Of a DNA stretch of 64,000 bases, positions 1-10,524 are shown piece by piece. A program made the position numbers and the translations under genes. The notes beneath the pieces are model-generated. The model was not told the DNA's origin, did no database searches, and worked only from the letters and a program-made list of their open reading frames with translations. Every line of letters begins with the position of its first letter. The stretch's first letter is position 1. The DNA is from Zygnema cylindricum (lineage: Eukaryota; Streptophyta; Zygnematophyceae; Zygnematales; Zygnemataceae): positions 330,346-394,345 of the forward strand of contig JBBHKE010002729.1 of the NCBI GenBank assembly GCA_037447655.1, given 5' to 3'.

Positions 1-839
1 GATGCACTAACTCCCTTTTAAAAAGCCAAAAATCCATCTTTTCGAATAAATCCTTTGAAAAGAAGGGAGGCAAGCCTATGTTTGTTTTGACTTTTTTTGC
101 ATGGTAAAATTAAGGGCTACGCCGCTTCTAAACCATGGTCCCTAATTCTTTTAAAGTCATTTGTTAAATTATTCCATTTCTTCTTACATTCATTCCATTC
201 TCGCTTAACCCCTTTCTTTTTTATTACACTAAAAATCTCCCCCCATTTTCAACATTACTCCCAAATTTAGTTTTTACACTTGCCTCTGGTTGATGTATTG
301 TTCTTCTTCTTTTGCTTCACTTCACGCGTCCATCTCGTACAATCCCTACTAACGTTTTGGGTTTTAGGCGTACAATTTTTTTTCTTAGAGTTCCCTTGTT
401 TTCTGTCGTTTTCCACGTTGTTAGAGAATGATGTGGAGGTGTGGTTTGAATAGAGATAAAAATGGGAAATGTTGGTTGAATTTGAGGTGTGTTCATTGAA
501 GTAGGTGGAGTCGCAGTGTAATTTGTGTTGTTGACACGCTCGTTCCTGTTATTGGTGTTATTGGTGTGTAGAGGCCAGAAATTTCGCATTTTATTTCTTG
601 AGATATTACTTGTCAGGGATGTTATAGAGACGAAAAGTGATTTTTTAGGCTCTTTATTCATTTCGTCTTACAAATCGACAATACTTTGCATCAGAAAGCA
701 TATAAAGCTGCAAATAATCCTACAACTAGCACGAAGCAATCTGTCATTTGCAAGTTATACAACTACACAATCCACCACATGTACAACAATACATACATAT
801 CAGCCAACTACATATCTGCCACCTACACATTTCTACATT
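1..839. other. AT-rich intergenic DNA, no gene seen
   Basis: Low-GC sequence with homopolymer runs. Two overlapping open frames on opposite strands near 317-1034 show no recognisable domain and use biased, repeat-like codons. I see no RNA gene, splice structure or transposon end here. Confidence 0.5.
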
Positions 840-1045
840 TTAGATACACATTTGTGCACATTACTGCACACGTTTCTGCACGTTCGTACTCACATTTTTG
901 CACATTTTGGCACATTTTTGCACATTTGTGCACACATTTTTGCAAACATTTTTGCACATTTTTGCTTACATTTTAGCACGTTTCTGCACATTTTTGCACA
1001 CATTTTTGCACATTTTTGCAAAGATATCTGCTAATTTGTGCACAT
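840..1045. repeat. Minisatellite, about 12-bp unit (cacatttttgca type)
   Basis: A run of imperfect units of the form cacatttttgca or cacatttgtgca repeats for about 200 bp. It opens all three forward frames into His/Phe/Ala/Thr-rich translations, which explains the apparent coding potential. No conserved protein is implied. Confidence 0.85.
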
Positions 1046-3029
1046 TTCCTGTTGTACAGGTATATATTTTTACCATCTAAATGAAGCATTACATTTTTGG
1101 CAATTTATTATTTGCTGAATGAAGCAACAACTATAGATGTAGATGTAGCAATAGCAGTAGCAGGATGTAGCAATAGCAGTAGCAGGTGCTTGCTGAACAG
1201 TAGGACCGTATAGTTTTTTGAGTAGAAAATGTAGAGAATAATGAAGAAACGTCGGTTTACTTCAATAGAAAGAGAATAAAGAGAAAAAATGACTAAAAGT
1301 GAAATAGAAAAAATGACTATATACGAATACTAAATAATTATTATTATGTATTGTTTAGTATATAAATGGGAAAAAATGTTATATATACCTTTCTTCACTT
1401 CTCGAGCTCCTGAATTGCTATGGCCACACATGCCAAAAAAAGTCGAATTCGTCCAATTCCTTCTAACTGCTGTCCCAAAAAAACGAAAAGAAAGGTCATT
1501 ATACACAATCTCTATCATATTTAAGAAGAAAACATAATTAGGAGCGAATATTAGTCGCATTCCTCAATGAAATTTAGGCCAAAAAACATAAACACACGAG
1601 GGAATTAGTGTCGTTACTCTACCAATTTTTTAAAAAAAAACATAAAATAAAAGCGTTTTTGAATGCTTTTTTTGTACTGTGGAATTGAAAACTGCATCAG
1701 AGATTGCACAAATTACTTAGAGGAAAAAAAATGCAAAATAATAAATCAATGGAAAGAAAAAGTATAAGAAAAAATTAGAAAATTAAATGAAACTTAAGAC
1801 GATACCGAATAAAGAAAAAATGGCAAAAAAATTATTAGACGCGAAATGTTAATTACGCCTCTTAAGGCTTTGAAAATTGGAGATTAGGGCAGTTGACTTT
1901 AGGAAATTGCACAGTTTAGAGAGTAGTTTTAACAAATATGATAAAACAAAAGATTAAAAGGAAAAAATTGGACAAAAAAGAGAGAAAAATTACAAGATTT
2001 TGCGAGAAAAATCAATGAGACAATGAGGGGATTAAAGGAAAAAAACACGAAGAGGAAATAATCAATGGACAAAAAAGGAATAATAAAGAAAAAAATAAAA
2101 AAACGCTAACGGGAGAAAGTTAAAAATAAAGAAAAAATAAAAGTAAAAGAACCTAAAATGTAAAAAATGACATTTCAGCTCATAAATTTAGGTTTCAGGG
2201 TGAATTCGCCTAGGTTAGAGAGTAGTTTTGTGAAAAAATGGTGAAACGAGAAATAGAAAGAGAATTATTGAACATTAAAAAAAGATAAAGATAAGATTTT
2301 GCGGCAAAAAGGACGACCAAAAAAATGAGGAGGAAATGAATGAATGAAAAAAACTAAAGAAATAAAGAAGAACAAAAAAAAATAACATGCAGGAATAATA
2401 AACAAAGAATTAAAAAAATAATAAGACACTTAATATAAATAACAAATAAAGACCTTTTTCTGTCGATCAAAAAACCGCTCTTGTTATATTATCTCCTAGC
2501 AAGCGCTACGCCAACTCCATATATTGCTTGTGAGAATACATGAGTTATAAAGTGCGGGGTACCGTGACAGTGGAAGTGGGAGACAGCGTGCAATAGTGGG
2601 AGAGAAACTACTCGCGGGATTTCACCTTGGGCAAAATGACTGGCTACAAAATACCCCTAGAAAAAAAAAATCGACGTACGGGTCACAACGCGACAAAATA
2701 TGTTTTTTCTGTTCTCCCAAAAAAATTCACACTCGTGTGGCGCGTGCGTGGTTCATTTTGAATTTGCTGTTTGGGCGGTACTTGAACTAAAATCACCCCC
2801 TCGAGGTGATTTTGGATGAAGTTTTTTTTTGGGCTGGATTCTCTTGCCCGAGGGTCGAAAAGGGGAAAACGCCAAAATGCGTTCACATGACGACAAACAC
2901 GGCGTACATCCAAAGTATGAATTGACGTTTACATTAATTTGGTGAAAATGTTTTTTTCATACTGCTAAAGTTTTTTTCACAGTTCTTTGAATTTTAGGGC
3001 AAAAAGATAGAGAAAAGTAGATACTTTAA
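1046..3029. other. A-rich intergenic DNA with degenerate repeats
   Basis: No gene is supported. The stretch holds a 22-bp unit duplicated head to tail at about 1142-1185. It also holds a degenerate direct repeat of about 300 bp: 1900-2035 and 2205-2345 share a block containing gttagagagtagtttt-like sequence followed by an agattttgcg-like block. A short hairpin lies at 2789-2813 (9-bp arms AAAATCACC and GGTGATTTT, 7-nt loop). The rest is A-rich low-complexity sequence. Confidence 0.5.
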
Positions 3030-3235
3030 TACATGAGGACGTACCCTTACTCAAAAGTAGTTAATAGTCTGGAACGTAGTATATGGATGACAACCATTAA
3101 TGATGAGATGGCTTCCATTATAAAAACAAACACATTGGAGCTGGTGCATTGTCCTCCGGACAAAAAGCCGATATGATGCAAGTGGGTATTTAAGTTCAAA
3201 CTCAATCCGGATATTACTATCGAGGAGTGTACGCT
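3030..3235 (+). mobile_element. Ty1/copia reverse-transcriptase scrap (oldest layer)
   Basis: Forward translation gives a broken copy of the linker and start of the copia RT, including a KWVFKFKLNPD-like stretch and an ELVHCPPDKKP-like stretch. It is collinear with positions about 7985-8120 of the complete element downstream. It contains frameshifts and stops and ends abruptly where LTR-like sequence begins. I infer an old copia element into which the next element inserted, or a truncated neighbour. Confidence 0.6.
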
Positions 3236-4208
3236 ACCCCACATACAGAATACCGCGCATTTGTTTCGACGGCGAAACCAATACCAAGCAATTATTTTCG
3301 ACGGCTAGAATTAAAAGTCGATCTTGATAGAATAGCGGCGATAGATGTCAAGATCCCGGAATGGATGTTTTGGCATTTTTTGGTCATCGCCATGACAAGT
3401 GGCACGTGGCACAACCGCATTGGCTTGCGGCATCTCCGGACTATACGGGAACAAATCCGGATATGGCAAGCGTCGACATTTTCCTCATGCCGTACAATGG
3501 CCGTATAGAAAGTACTTCGACACTTGTACTTTACGCTTCGACACAATAATCTGATTAGTGCCGTACCCTAGTAGTATAGGGTTTAGAGAGGGAATTATGA
3601 CTTCAAAAATTTGGTAGGTAGACCCTCTCTCCCAGAGAGCTTGTGTACAAAAGGTCAACTTTGACCATTCATAGCTTACTGCTCAAGGGAGCAAATTCAG
3701 AGATTCTTTTTGCTATTGACTCAGAGGAGTTTTGTCTTCACAAGGGTCATGTTGCTCAAATTTTTCATCTAACAGGGTGGCATTTATTCTTGTGGAAACT
3801 CAAAGGGGTCAGGGTTATAATAAGGGCTTCGTTTCAACTACCTACTATGAGGACCAATGAAGGTCTCAGAGTTGCACGTTATAGGCCCACCCTCTAGGGT
3901 GCCCATATTTAATGGAATAGGCTTCATATATTGGGAAAGTATGATGACAATGGCTCTATTTCAAAAGAGGTTTTGGGGGATAGATAGTAGACGAGTGAGG
4001 TGTCTATCTAACTCAGCCATTCCTCCTAGGTTTCGGGGAAGCACGTCTACAAAAAAAGCAGATCCAGCTCCACCACAGCATTCGGAAGACAAGGAGAGCA
4101 TTGTGATGGAAAAAGAGAAAGACAAGGAGACAGTTACACAAATAGCAAAATTTATCGCAACCAGTTTAACGTTCATGTCACCTATTTCGAGGAATGAGGA
4201 GAATGATG

Positions 4209-5181
4209 TGTTGAAATCAATAGATTTAGAGGGTATTTTCTAAGTCTAAATAAATTAAGTAAATGCGCAAGCAGTGTGCCTCGACTTTCTCTCTTTAGCC
4301 CCCATACTTGTTGTAGTCACTGAAGGTGAGAGAGAGTGGTGGAGCCATGGCTACCTTAGCTACACAGGTACAATTGTAGGGTGATATAAGTCACTCTTAA
4401 CAAAAAGATTGAGTCCAACAGGACTCGATCTTCAACTGGCAACGCTAGGCGTAGCCGTCAACTTTAACCGGCCAGTTAATGAAGTTCGTTAGAGTATATA
4501 GGGTTTGATTGTTATTTAAACATTGTTAACGAACCTTTATCCAATTAACCTAATTAGAGATAAAAAGCATAAAGACTTGTTGTAACATAGTGCAAACAAA
4601 GACCCGCACAAAACAAATGTACCGGACATTTGTTTTAACGACTAATATTTAAAGTTCTTTTAAATCCGACAGCACGCATCATCCCCGATACCCAAGAATG
4701 GCCGCTTTGGTGGTTTTTAGGCGTGACATGGCCTTGCACCATAATTGCACGATATAATTGTAGAGGAGGAATCCCGGAAAGCATGAGAACAAGTCTAGAG
4801 GAGACAGACGTCTACTCCATGACCTTGCCATACACAGGCCGTACGGAAAGGACATTGGCCATAGTACCTTTTTGTACTGTACAGTTCTATGATTGGTTCG
4901 TACATCACTAGATAGGGGTTGTGAGAGGGGTTTGGAACTTTGAGGATTAAGGAGGTAGGCGCCTCTCTCTTAATGAACTTGTATAAATATTGATATCTTT
5001 GCCATTTGATAATTAATCACCTAGTTAGGCATTTTAAGTGATTCTTCTTGGTGCGGACTCAGGGGAGTCCAGACTGCACAAGGGTGCAGTCAAATTGTCT
5101 ATTTGCTTGCTTGGGTAGCAGGGGTCGTAGTTGAAGAAGACCTTCTAAATTTTGCTGTCCAATGGGGGACTTAAAATTGCA
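4209..5181 (+). repeat. 5' LTR of nested copia element
   Basis: Starts TG (TGTTGAAATC) and by alignment with the 3' copy ends in TTGCA, a normal TG...CA form. It differs from the 3' LTR by many substitutions and small indels, indicating an old insertion. It holds an antisense tRNA-like block near 4407-4475. No clear primer-binding site for the usual initiator Met-tRNA (TGGTATCAGAGC) follows. Confidence 0.75.
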
Positions 5182-6267
5182 AGTTATGGGCCCACCATCT
5201 GCGGTGCCCATCTTGAATGGATATTGGTCATTTATTGGGAAGCCATGATGGTAAGGACTTTGTGTGAAAAACGATACTGGGGTATTGTCAATGGACAAGT
5301 GAAACGTCTATCTCAAGAAATCCCACCAAGGTTTAGTGGTGTGAGGTTTTTAACAGCACCATCTGCCCCAACGGAGGAGGTAGACGACGGGGACAACAGT
5401 GTGTTCAAAAAGGGGAAAGGGAAGGAGACACCTCTCACTCCTATCGCCACGGCATCAAGAGCGCTGGCCGTGAAGACTGAGGAAACTGATATTCAAACTT
5501 GGGAATGAAAAAACATGGTTGCCTGGCATTTCATTTTGAGGCACCTCACTCAAGCTTTAGCAACCTCTCATCTTCATATTCTTAAGGCCGAGGAGTTGTG
5601 GGTGACTTTAGTGGAGATCTATAGAATTTGTACTATTCAACAGCTTGAGTTGGCCGAGCAAAGGCTAGGGGATTACGCTTACATAAGGGGAAAAATGTTG
5701 GATTACTGTAATAACCTCTCTTGTTTGTATATAAAGATGGAAAGTGCCGCATGGACAAGTACAATGAAGATGAAAGTCAACACTCTCATCATAATGTTGC
5801 TAGATGAATATGAGAACATAGTGTACCGAGTGTAGGGAATGGATGACAGTTCTTTGAAGTGGAAAATAATGCTTAAGATGATACTCGTGCAGGAGAACAC
5901 TATTGAGATTCACAGAGGAGGAAAGAGCGTTCAAGCTCTAGTTGCCAGAACAGACCAGTGGGTGAACGAGTCGAGGAAGCTGTACGGTAACATCAAAGGA
6001 GAGAAAGATCAATCTGGAGGACGAAAGCCCCCAAAGGGTCTTTGTCATTTCTACAAAAAATTGGGACACTTCATAGCAGATTGCACTAAGGTGTCGGAGT
6101 TGAGGCTCCAAGAGAACCGTGGAGGGGGCTCTTCCAGAGGAAAGAAGAAAAAACTTGTGGTCACACAAGTGAACGGGGAGACCAGCGAGGACGTGGTCTT
6201 TGAGGAGGAGAATGGGGAGCTATTTTTTGACGAAAATTTGGAGGAGAGGGAGATCCCTCAAAAATAG
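5162..6267 (+). pseudogene. copia gag (nested element), broken
   Basis: The gag reading begins with an ATG at 5162 that by alignment lies inside the last 20 bp of the LTR, and its frame shifts within the first 30 codons. Further pieces lie at 5152-5508, 5515-5835 and 5839-6267, separated by in-frame stops. The middle piece carries the HFILRHLTQ-type capsid region. The last piece carries one zinc knuckle in which the second cysteine of CX2CX4HX4C is a tyrosine (CHFYKKLGHFIADC). Such a protein would coat element RNA in the intact ancestor. Confidence 0.75.
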
Positions 6268-7533
6268 AAGCGTGTTATTGAAGCCATTTAGGAAGCTCCA
6301 TAAGAAGGATAGATCATCGATTTACGTGCATCCATGCATATGTGTCGTGATAAGCATCTCTTTACCAAACTAAAAAAGATCCATAATGTAGAGATAGAGT
6401 ATGGGGTTTGGAGAGTAGTTACTACAAATCTAGTGGATCCGATAGATTTGAAAGTCTTATTGAAGGGTAAAACTTCTATATTCACTTTCTCACATGTAAT
6501 CCACATTCCTTCGCTGAGAAAAAATCTTATCTCTACCTTTATGTTAGATGATAAGGAGTTTGATACCTTTACTAGAAATGGAGTTTTCACAATTAAGTAT
6601 GGGGATGAAGTCTACTTCACAGCAGATAACGGTAGCGAATGAATGTTTGGGATTAACCTGAGTAATGAAAAGAAGAATGCATATTATATTGGTGTCCCGA
6701 ACTTGATGATGTGGCATAAGAGGTTGGGGCATGTGCATTTTGATAGGCTGAGGGAAATGAAAAAGCTTCGTGTAGTAGACAGCATTCAGTTTGAGGATAA
6801 TGAAATTATAGATGATTGAAGTGGTTGTGCTCAAGGTAAGGCTCACAAACTACCCTTCCCCAAAAGTGCCACATATAGAGGTTAGAAAGTACTAGATCTG
6901 GTCCACACAGATATCTGCTGACTGGCAAAAGTACCTTGCGTCAAAGGGAAAAGGTTTATGTAGACATTCACTGATAATTGGTCCAAATACTCTACATTCT
7001 ACTTTCTAAAAACAAAGCTTAAAACACAAACTTACTTCAAAGAATATAAATCCTGGAGTGAGAAATTGCATGGAACCCCAATTAAGAGAATAAGAAGTGA
7101 TAATGGGGGAGAATATACCTCTAACCAGTTGAACGAATACTTCAGGGATGAGGGAGTTCAGCATCACAAAACAGTACCGAAAAATCCAGAATAAAATTGG
7201 GTAGCTGAGAGGTTGAACCTGACTCTAGGAGATAGTGTACAAAGTATGTTAGCCGACAAGAAGATAGGAAAAAGGTTTTGGGCAAAAGCCATAAACTTTG
7301 CTAACTACATTAAGAATAGAGTCCTTACTACAGCCGTGAAAGGAATGATACCTTATGAGAGATGTGTTGGAAGGAAACCAAATATTTCTCACCTTAAAGT
7401 ATTTGGCAGTCAATTTTACAGCCTTGACACAGATAAGAAAAATTGGAAACTAGATGCTAAAGGGAAACTAGGGTATTTTGTGGGATATGATGAAGATGTT
7501 AAGGGATATAGAGTGTATGACATAGTTAAATAA
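6268..7533 (+). pseudogene. copia protease and integrase (nested element), broken
   Basis: The protease active-site triplet, normally DSG, reads D-L-R at about 6320 (the related host copy still has DSGAS at about 11345). The integrase region follows, with the HHCC zinc-binding HKRLGHVHFDRL start at about 6717, the DLVHTD aspartate at about 6897, the SDNGGEY aspartate at about 7097 and a decayed NWVAER region at about 7197. Stops interrupt it at several points. The last piece (7213-7533) is the copia integrase C-terminal region with a KVFGS-like motif. Confidence 0.8.
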
Positions 7534-7563
7534 TATATCATTCTGGTAAAGCACCTAGTTGTC

Positions 7564-9525
7564 ATGGATGAACGAAAGTCATTTGATCCCTTCAACTATA
7601 CCAAGAAGATAAAAATCAGTTTTGAGTCCGAGAGTGAGAAGGACTCGGATCTTCTCAAAGGGGACATGAGGGAAAACGTGATTGCAGATTCAAGGGAGAT
7701 CCAAGATAGAACAGATACACCGGAATCTTCTCATATTCCTATACACTCCGAGTAGACAGAGGAGGAGGAGCTACAACCAACTTCCATAGATAAGCGAGCC
7801 TATGACACAGTGAGGAGGAACCCGAGACTTCCTTTCATTCCTACTTCGGACTTGGAGGGAGGACAAAAAATCAGCAAAAGACTACAGGAAAAGAAGGCTA
7901 CTCACGAGGTAACTAAGCTATCTCATCCTAATGAGCCTCACTCATACTCAAAGGCAATGAACAGTCCTAAGAAAGATAGATGGGCTAGAGCCATAAATGA
8001 TAAGATGGCCTCCATCCTAGAAGAAAATACTTAGGAGCTAGTGGACTGTCCTCCGCACCGACAAACCGATTGGGTACAAATGGGTGTTTAAACTAAAGCT
8101 CAACCCAGATAATACCATAGAGAGATATAAGGCTCGGTTGGTAGCAAAGGGGTTCACCCAAAAAGAAGGGATAGATTATGAGGAGACTTTTGCTACATTG
8201 GTTTCGTTCCCATCACTAAGAATTCTCCTCAGTCTAGGGACAGCGGAAGACATGCAAATACATCAAATGGATATAAAGACCACTTTCCTCAATGGTGATC
8301 TAGAGGAAGAAATCTTTATGCGGCAACCAGAGGGGTTTGTAGAGGAAGGAGAGGAGAGCAAAGTCTGCAGACTCATAAAGTCTTTATATGGTCCAAAGCA
8401 GGCTCCCAGACAATGGAATAAGAAACTAGATGAGTTTCTCACCAGTCTCCGATATATTCAGATCTGTTCTAACCATTCTATTTATATGTTTGAATATGAG
8501 AATGGTGTTATTTTCATTGCAATTTATGTGGATGATTTGTTGGTGTTAAGTAAATCCATGGAAAATATCAATAAGTTAAAGAAAGATCTTAGAAGCATAT
8601 TTGACATGAAGGATTTAGGGGAGGCAAAATATATTCTAGGAATTCAAATGGAAAGAGATAGAGGAAAAAGGATTATCAAACTTACTCAGAAAGAAGCTAT
8701 AAGAAATATGCTTGAGAAATTCCAAATGGAAAAGGCAAATTGTTGTACCACTCCCATGGACTTGAATAAAGTAAGTGATGGGAGTGTAGAAGGAGGATTC
8801 ATAATCTTAGATGATTAGATGAGTCTAGAAAAGAGACAATTTATGAATTCTATTCCTTACGGGCAAGTTGTAGGAAGCTTAATCTATTTTATGAATGTAC
8901 TAGACCAAACATAGCGGTAGCAGTTGGAGTCCTCAGTAGAAGTCTTAATGATCGTAGGAAGAGAGATTCGGAGGCAACCAAGAGAGTCATGAGATATCTC
9001 GTGGGAACAAGGGATTTATGGTTGCATTTAGGAGGGGAGCACAATGACATCACTACTTTGAGTGATGTTAGTTATGGAGATGCCCCTATGAGAAGATGCA
9101 CTTCAGGGTATGTGTTGTATGTGGGAAAATGTGCTTGCTGTTGGAGTAGCAAGCAACAAAAGGTGGTCGCTCAGTCCACTATAGAGGCTGAGTATATGGC
9201 CTCTTTCTCAACTGTGAAAGAATGTATGTGGGTCAAATCTTCGTTACAAGAAGTGATGTATATGAAAGAGGGAGTGCATGAAGTGTTCTGTGATAATCAA
9301 GCTGCCATTGCAATAAAAGCCAATCCAAAAAATCAATTTAATGCTAAATATATGGACATAAGATTAAGTTTTGTGAGGGAAAAGATTGAAAAAATAATAA
9401 TGAATCTTGTGTATACAGCTGAAAGGGAAATGGTGGCTGATATGATGACCAAACTTGTGCCATCTCCCACGTTAAAATATTGTACAGAAAAATGTGGACT
9501 AAAAGAGAAACTAAAATTAGCCTAG
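7564..9525 (+). pseudogene. copia reverse transcriptase and RNase H (nested element), broken
   Basis: Open pieces at 7564-7755, 7810-8034, 8084-8818 and 8989-9525 together span the integrase-RT linker, RT and RNase H. The RT piece contains RLVAKGFTQKEGIDYEETF, the QMDIKTTFLNGDLEEE region and the catalytic YVDDLLVL at about 8526-8549. The RNase H piece contains WSSKQQ, STIEAEYMA and CDNQAA motifs. Stops after codon 74 of the second piece and near 8818-8985 break the frame. This is diagnostic of Ty1/copia. The ancestor would have copied element RNA to DNA. Confidence 0.88.
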
Positions 9526-9538
9526 AAAATAAAAGGAG

Positions 9539-10519
9539 TGTTGAAATCAATAGATTTAGAGGGTATTTTCTAGGTCTCAATAGATTAAGTAAAAGCGCCA
9601 GCTTCTCTCTCTAGCCCCCATACTTGTTGTAGACATTGAAAGTTAGAGAGAGTGGTGGAGCCATCGCTGCCTTAGCTACACAGACAAGACTGTAGAGTGA
9701 TGTAAGTCCCTCTTAACAAAAAGGTTGAGTCTGGCAGGACTCGAACCTTCAACCGGCAGAGCTAGACGTAGCCGTTAGCTCTAACCAGTCTGTCGTAGAA
9801 GTTCATTAGAGTATATAGGGTTTTATTGTTATTTAAACATTGCTAAAGAACCTTAATCCAATAAACGGAATTAGAGATAACAAGCATAGAGACTCGTTGT
9901 AATATAGTGTGAACAAAGACCGGCTCGAAACAAATGTACCATACATTTGTTTTAACGACTAATATTAAAAGGCACTTTAGATCCGATGGGACGCATCAAC
10001 GCCGACACCTTGGAATGGCCACTTTGGCAGTTTTTGGGCATGACATGACTTCGCGCCACGTGGCACGATAGAATTGGAAAGCAAGAATCTCCGTAAGCAT
10101 GGGAACATATCCAAAGGAGACAGACGTCTACTCCATGGCCCTGTCATACATAGGCCGTACGGAAAGTACATCAGCCATAGTACCTTTTTGTACTATACAG
10201 TTTTCTGATTGGTTCATACACTAGTAGATAAGGGTTGTGAGAGGGGTTTAGGACTTAGAGGATTGACGAGGTAGCCGCCTCTCTCCCAATGAGCTTGTAA
10301 AAATATTGGCATCTTTGCCACTTGATAATTAATCGCATGGTTGGGCGTATTCAGTGATTCTTCTTGCTGCGCACTCAAGCGAGTCTTGACTGCAGACGGG
10401 TGCAGTCACATTGTCTATTTGCCTGCTTGGGTTGTACCGGTTGTAGTTGAAGAAGGGTAAGTCAAAAAATATCTAAAGCTTTTTGAATTTTGTAATCTAA
10501 TGGGGGACATAGAATTCTA
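9539..10519 (+). repeat. 3' LTR of nested copia element
   Basis: Direct-repeat partner of the 5' LTR, beginning TGTTGAAATC right after a purine tract. Alignment with the 5' copy extends through AATGGGGGAC to position 10519, where TGATG, the target-site duplication, follows. It contains an extra insertion of about 28 bp near 10455-10485 relative to the 5' copy. Confidence 0.75.
9724..9794 (-). other. tRNA-like sequence inside the LTR (antisense)
   Basis: On the minus strand this block has a D-arm-like CAGACTGGTTAGAGC (9778-9792). About 30 nt further on comes a perfect pol III B box GGTTCGAGTCC (9737-9747). The 5' LTR has the same block at about 4407-4475 with a damaged B box. The 5' acceptor half does not pair with the 3' acceptor half, so this is a tRNA relic or captured promoter rather than a functional tRNA. 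No anticodon can be assigned safely. Confidence 0.5.
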
Positions 10520-10524
10520 TGATG

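Larger units (their letters stand above)
4209..10519 (+). mobile_element. Nested Ty1/copia LTR retrotransposon, 6.3 kb, decayed
   Basis: It is bounded by direct repeats of about 970-980 bp (4209-5181 and 9539-10519), both beginning TGTTGAAATC. A purine tract (AAAAGGAG) directly precedes the 3' LTR. The flanks carry a 5-bp duplication TGATG (4204-4208 and 10520-10524), as expected for copia integrases. The order gag, protease, integrase, RT, RNase H is diagnostic of Ty1/copia. Many stops and frameshifts show it is not autonomous. Confidence 0.8.

Noticed and set aside
317-1034. Opposed open frames near the left end
   Set aside because: Thr/Asn/Pro-rich translation and the 12-bp minisatellite explain them. 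No domain.
9724-9794. Functional tRNA gene
   Set aside because: D-arm-like and B-box sequences are good, but acceptor halves do not pair, and the block sits antisense in both copies of an old LTR. Kept as tRNA-like only.
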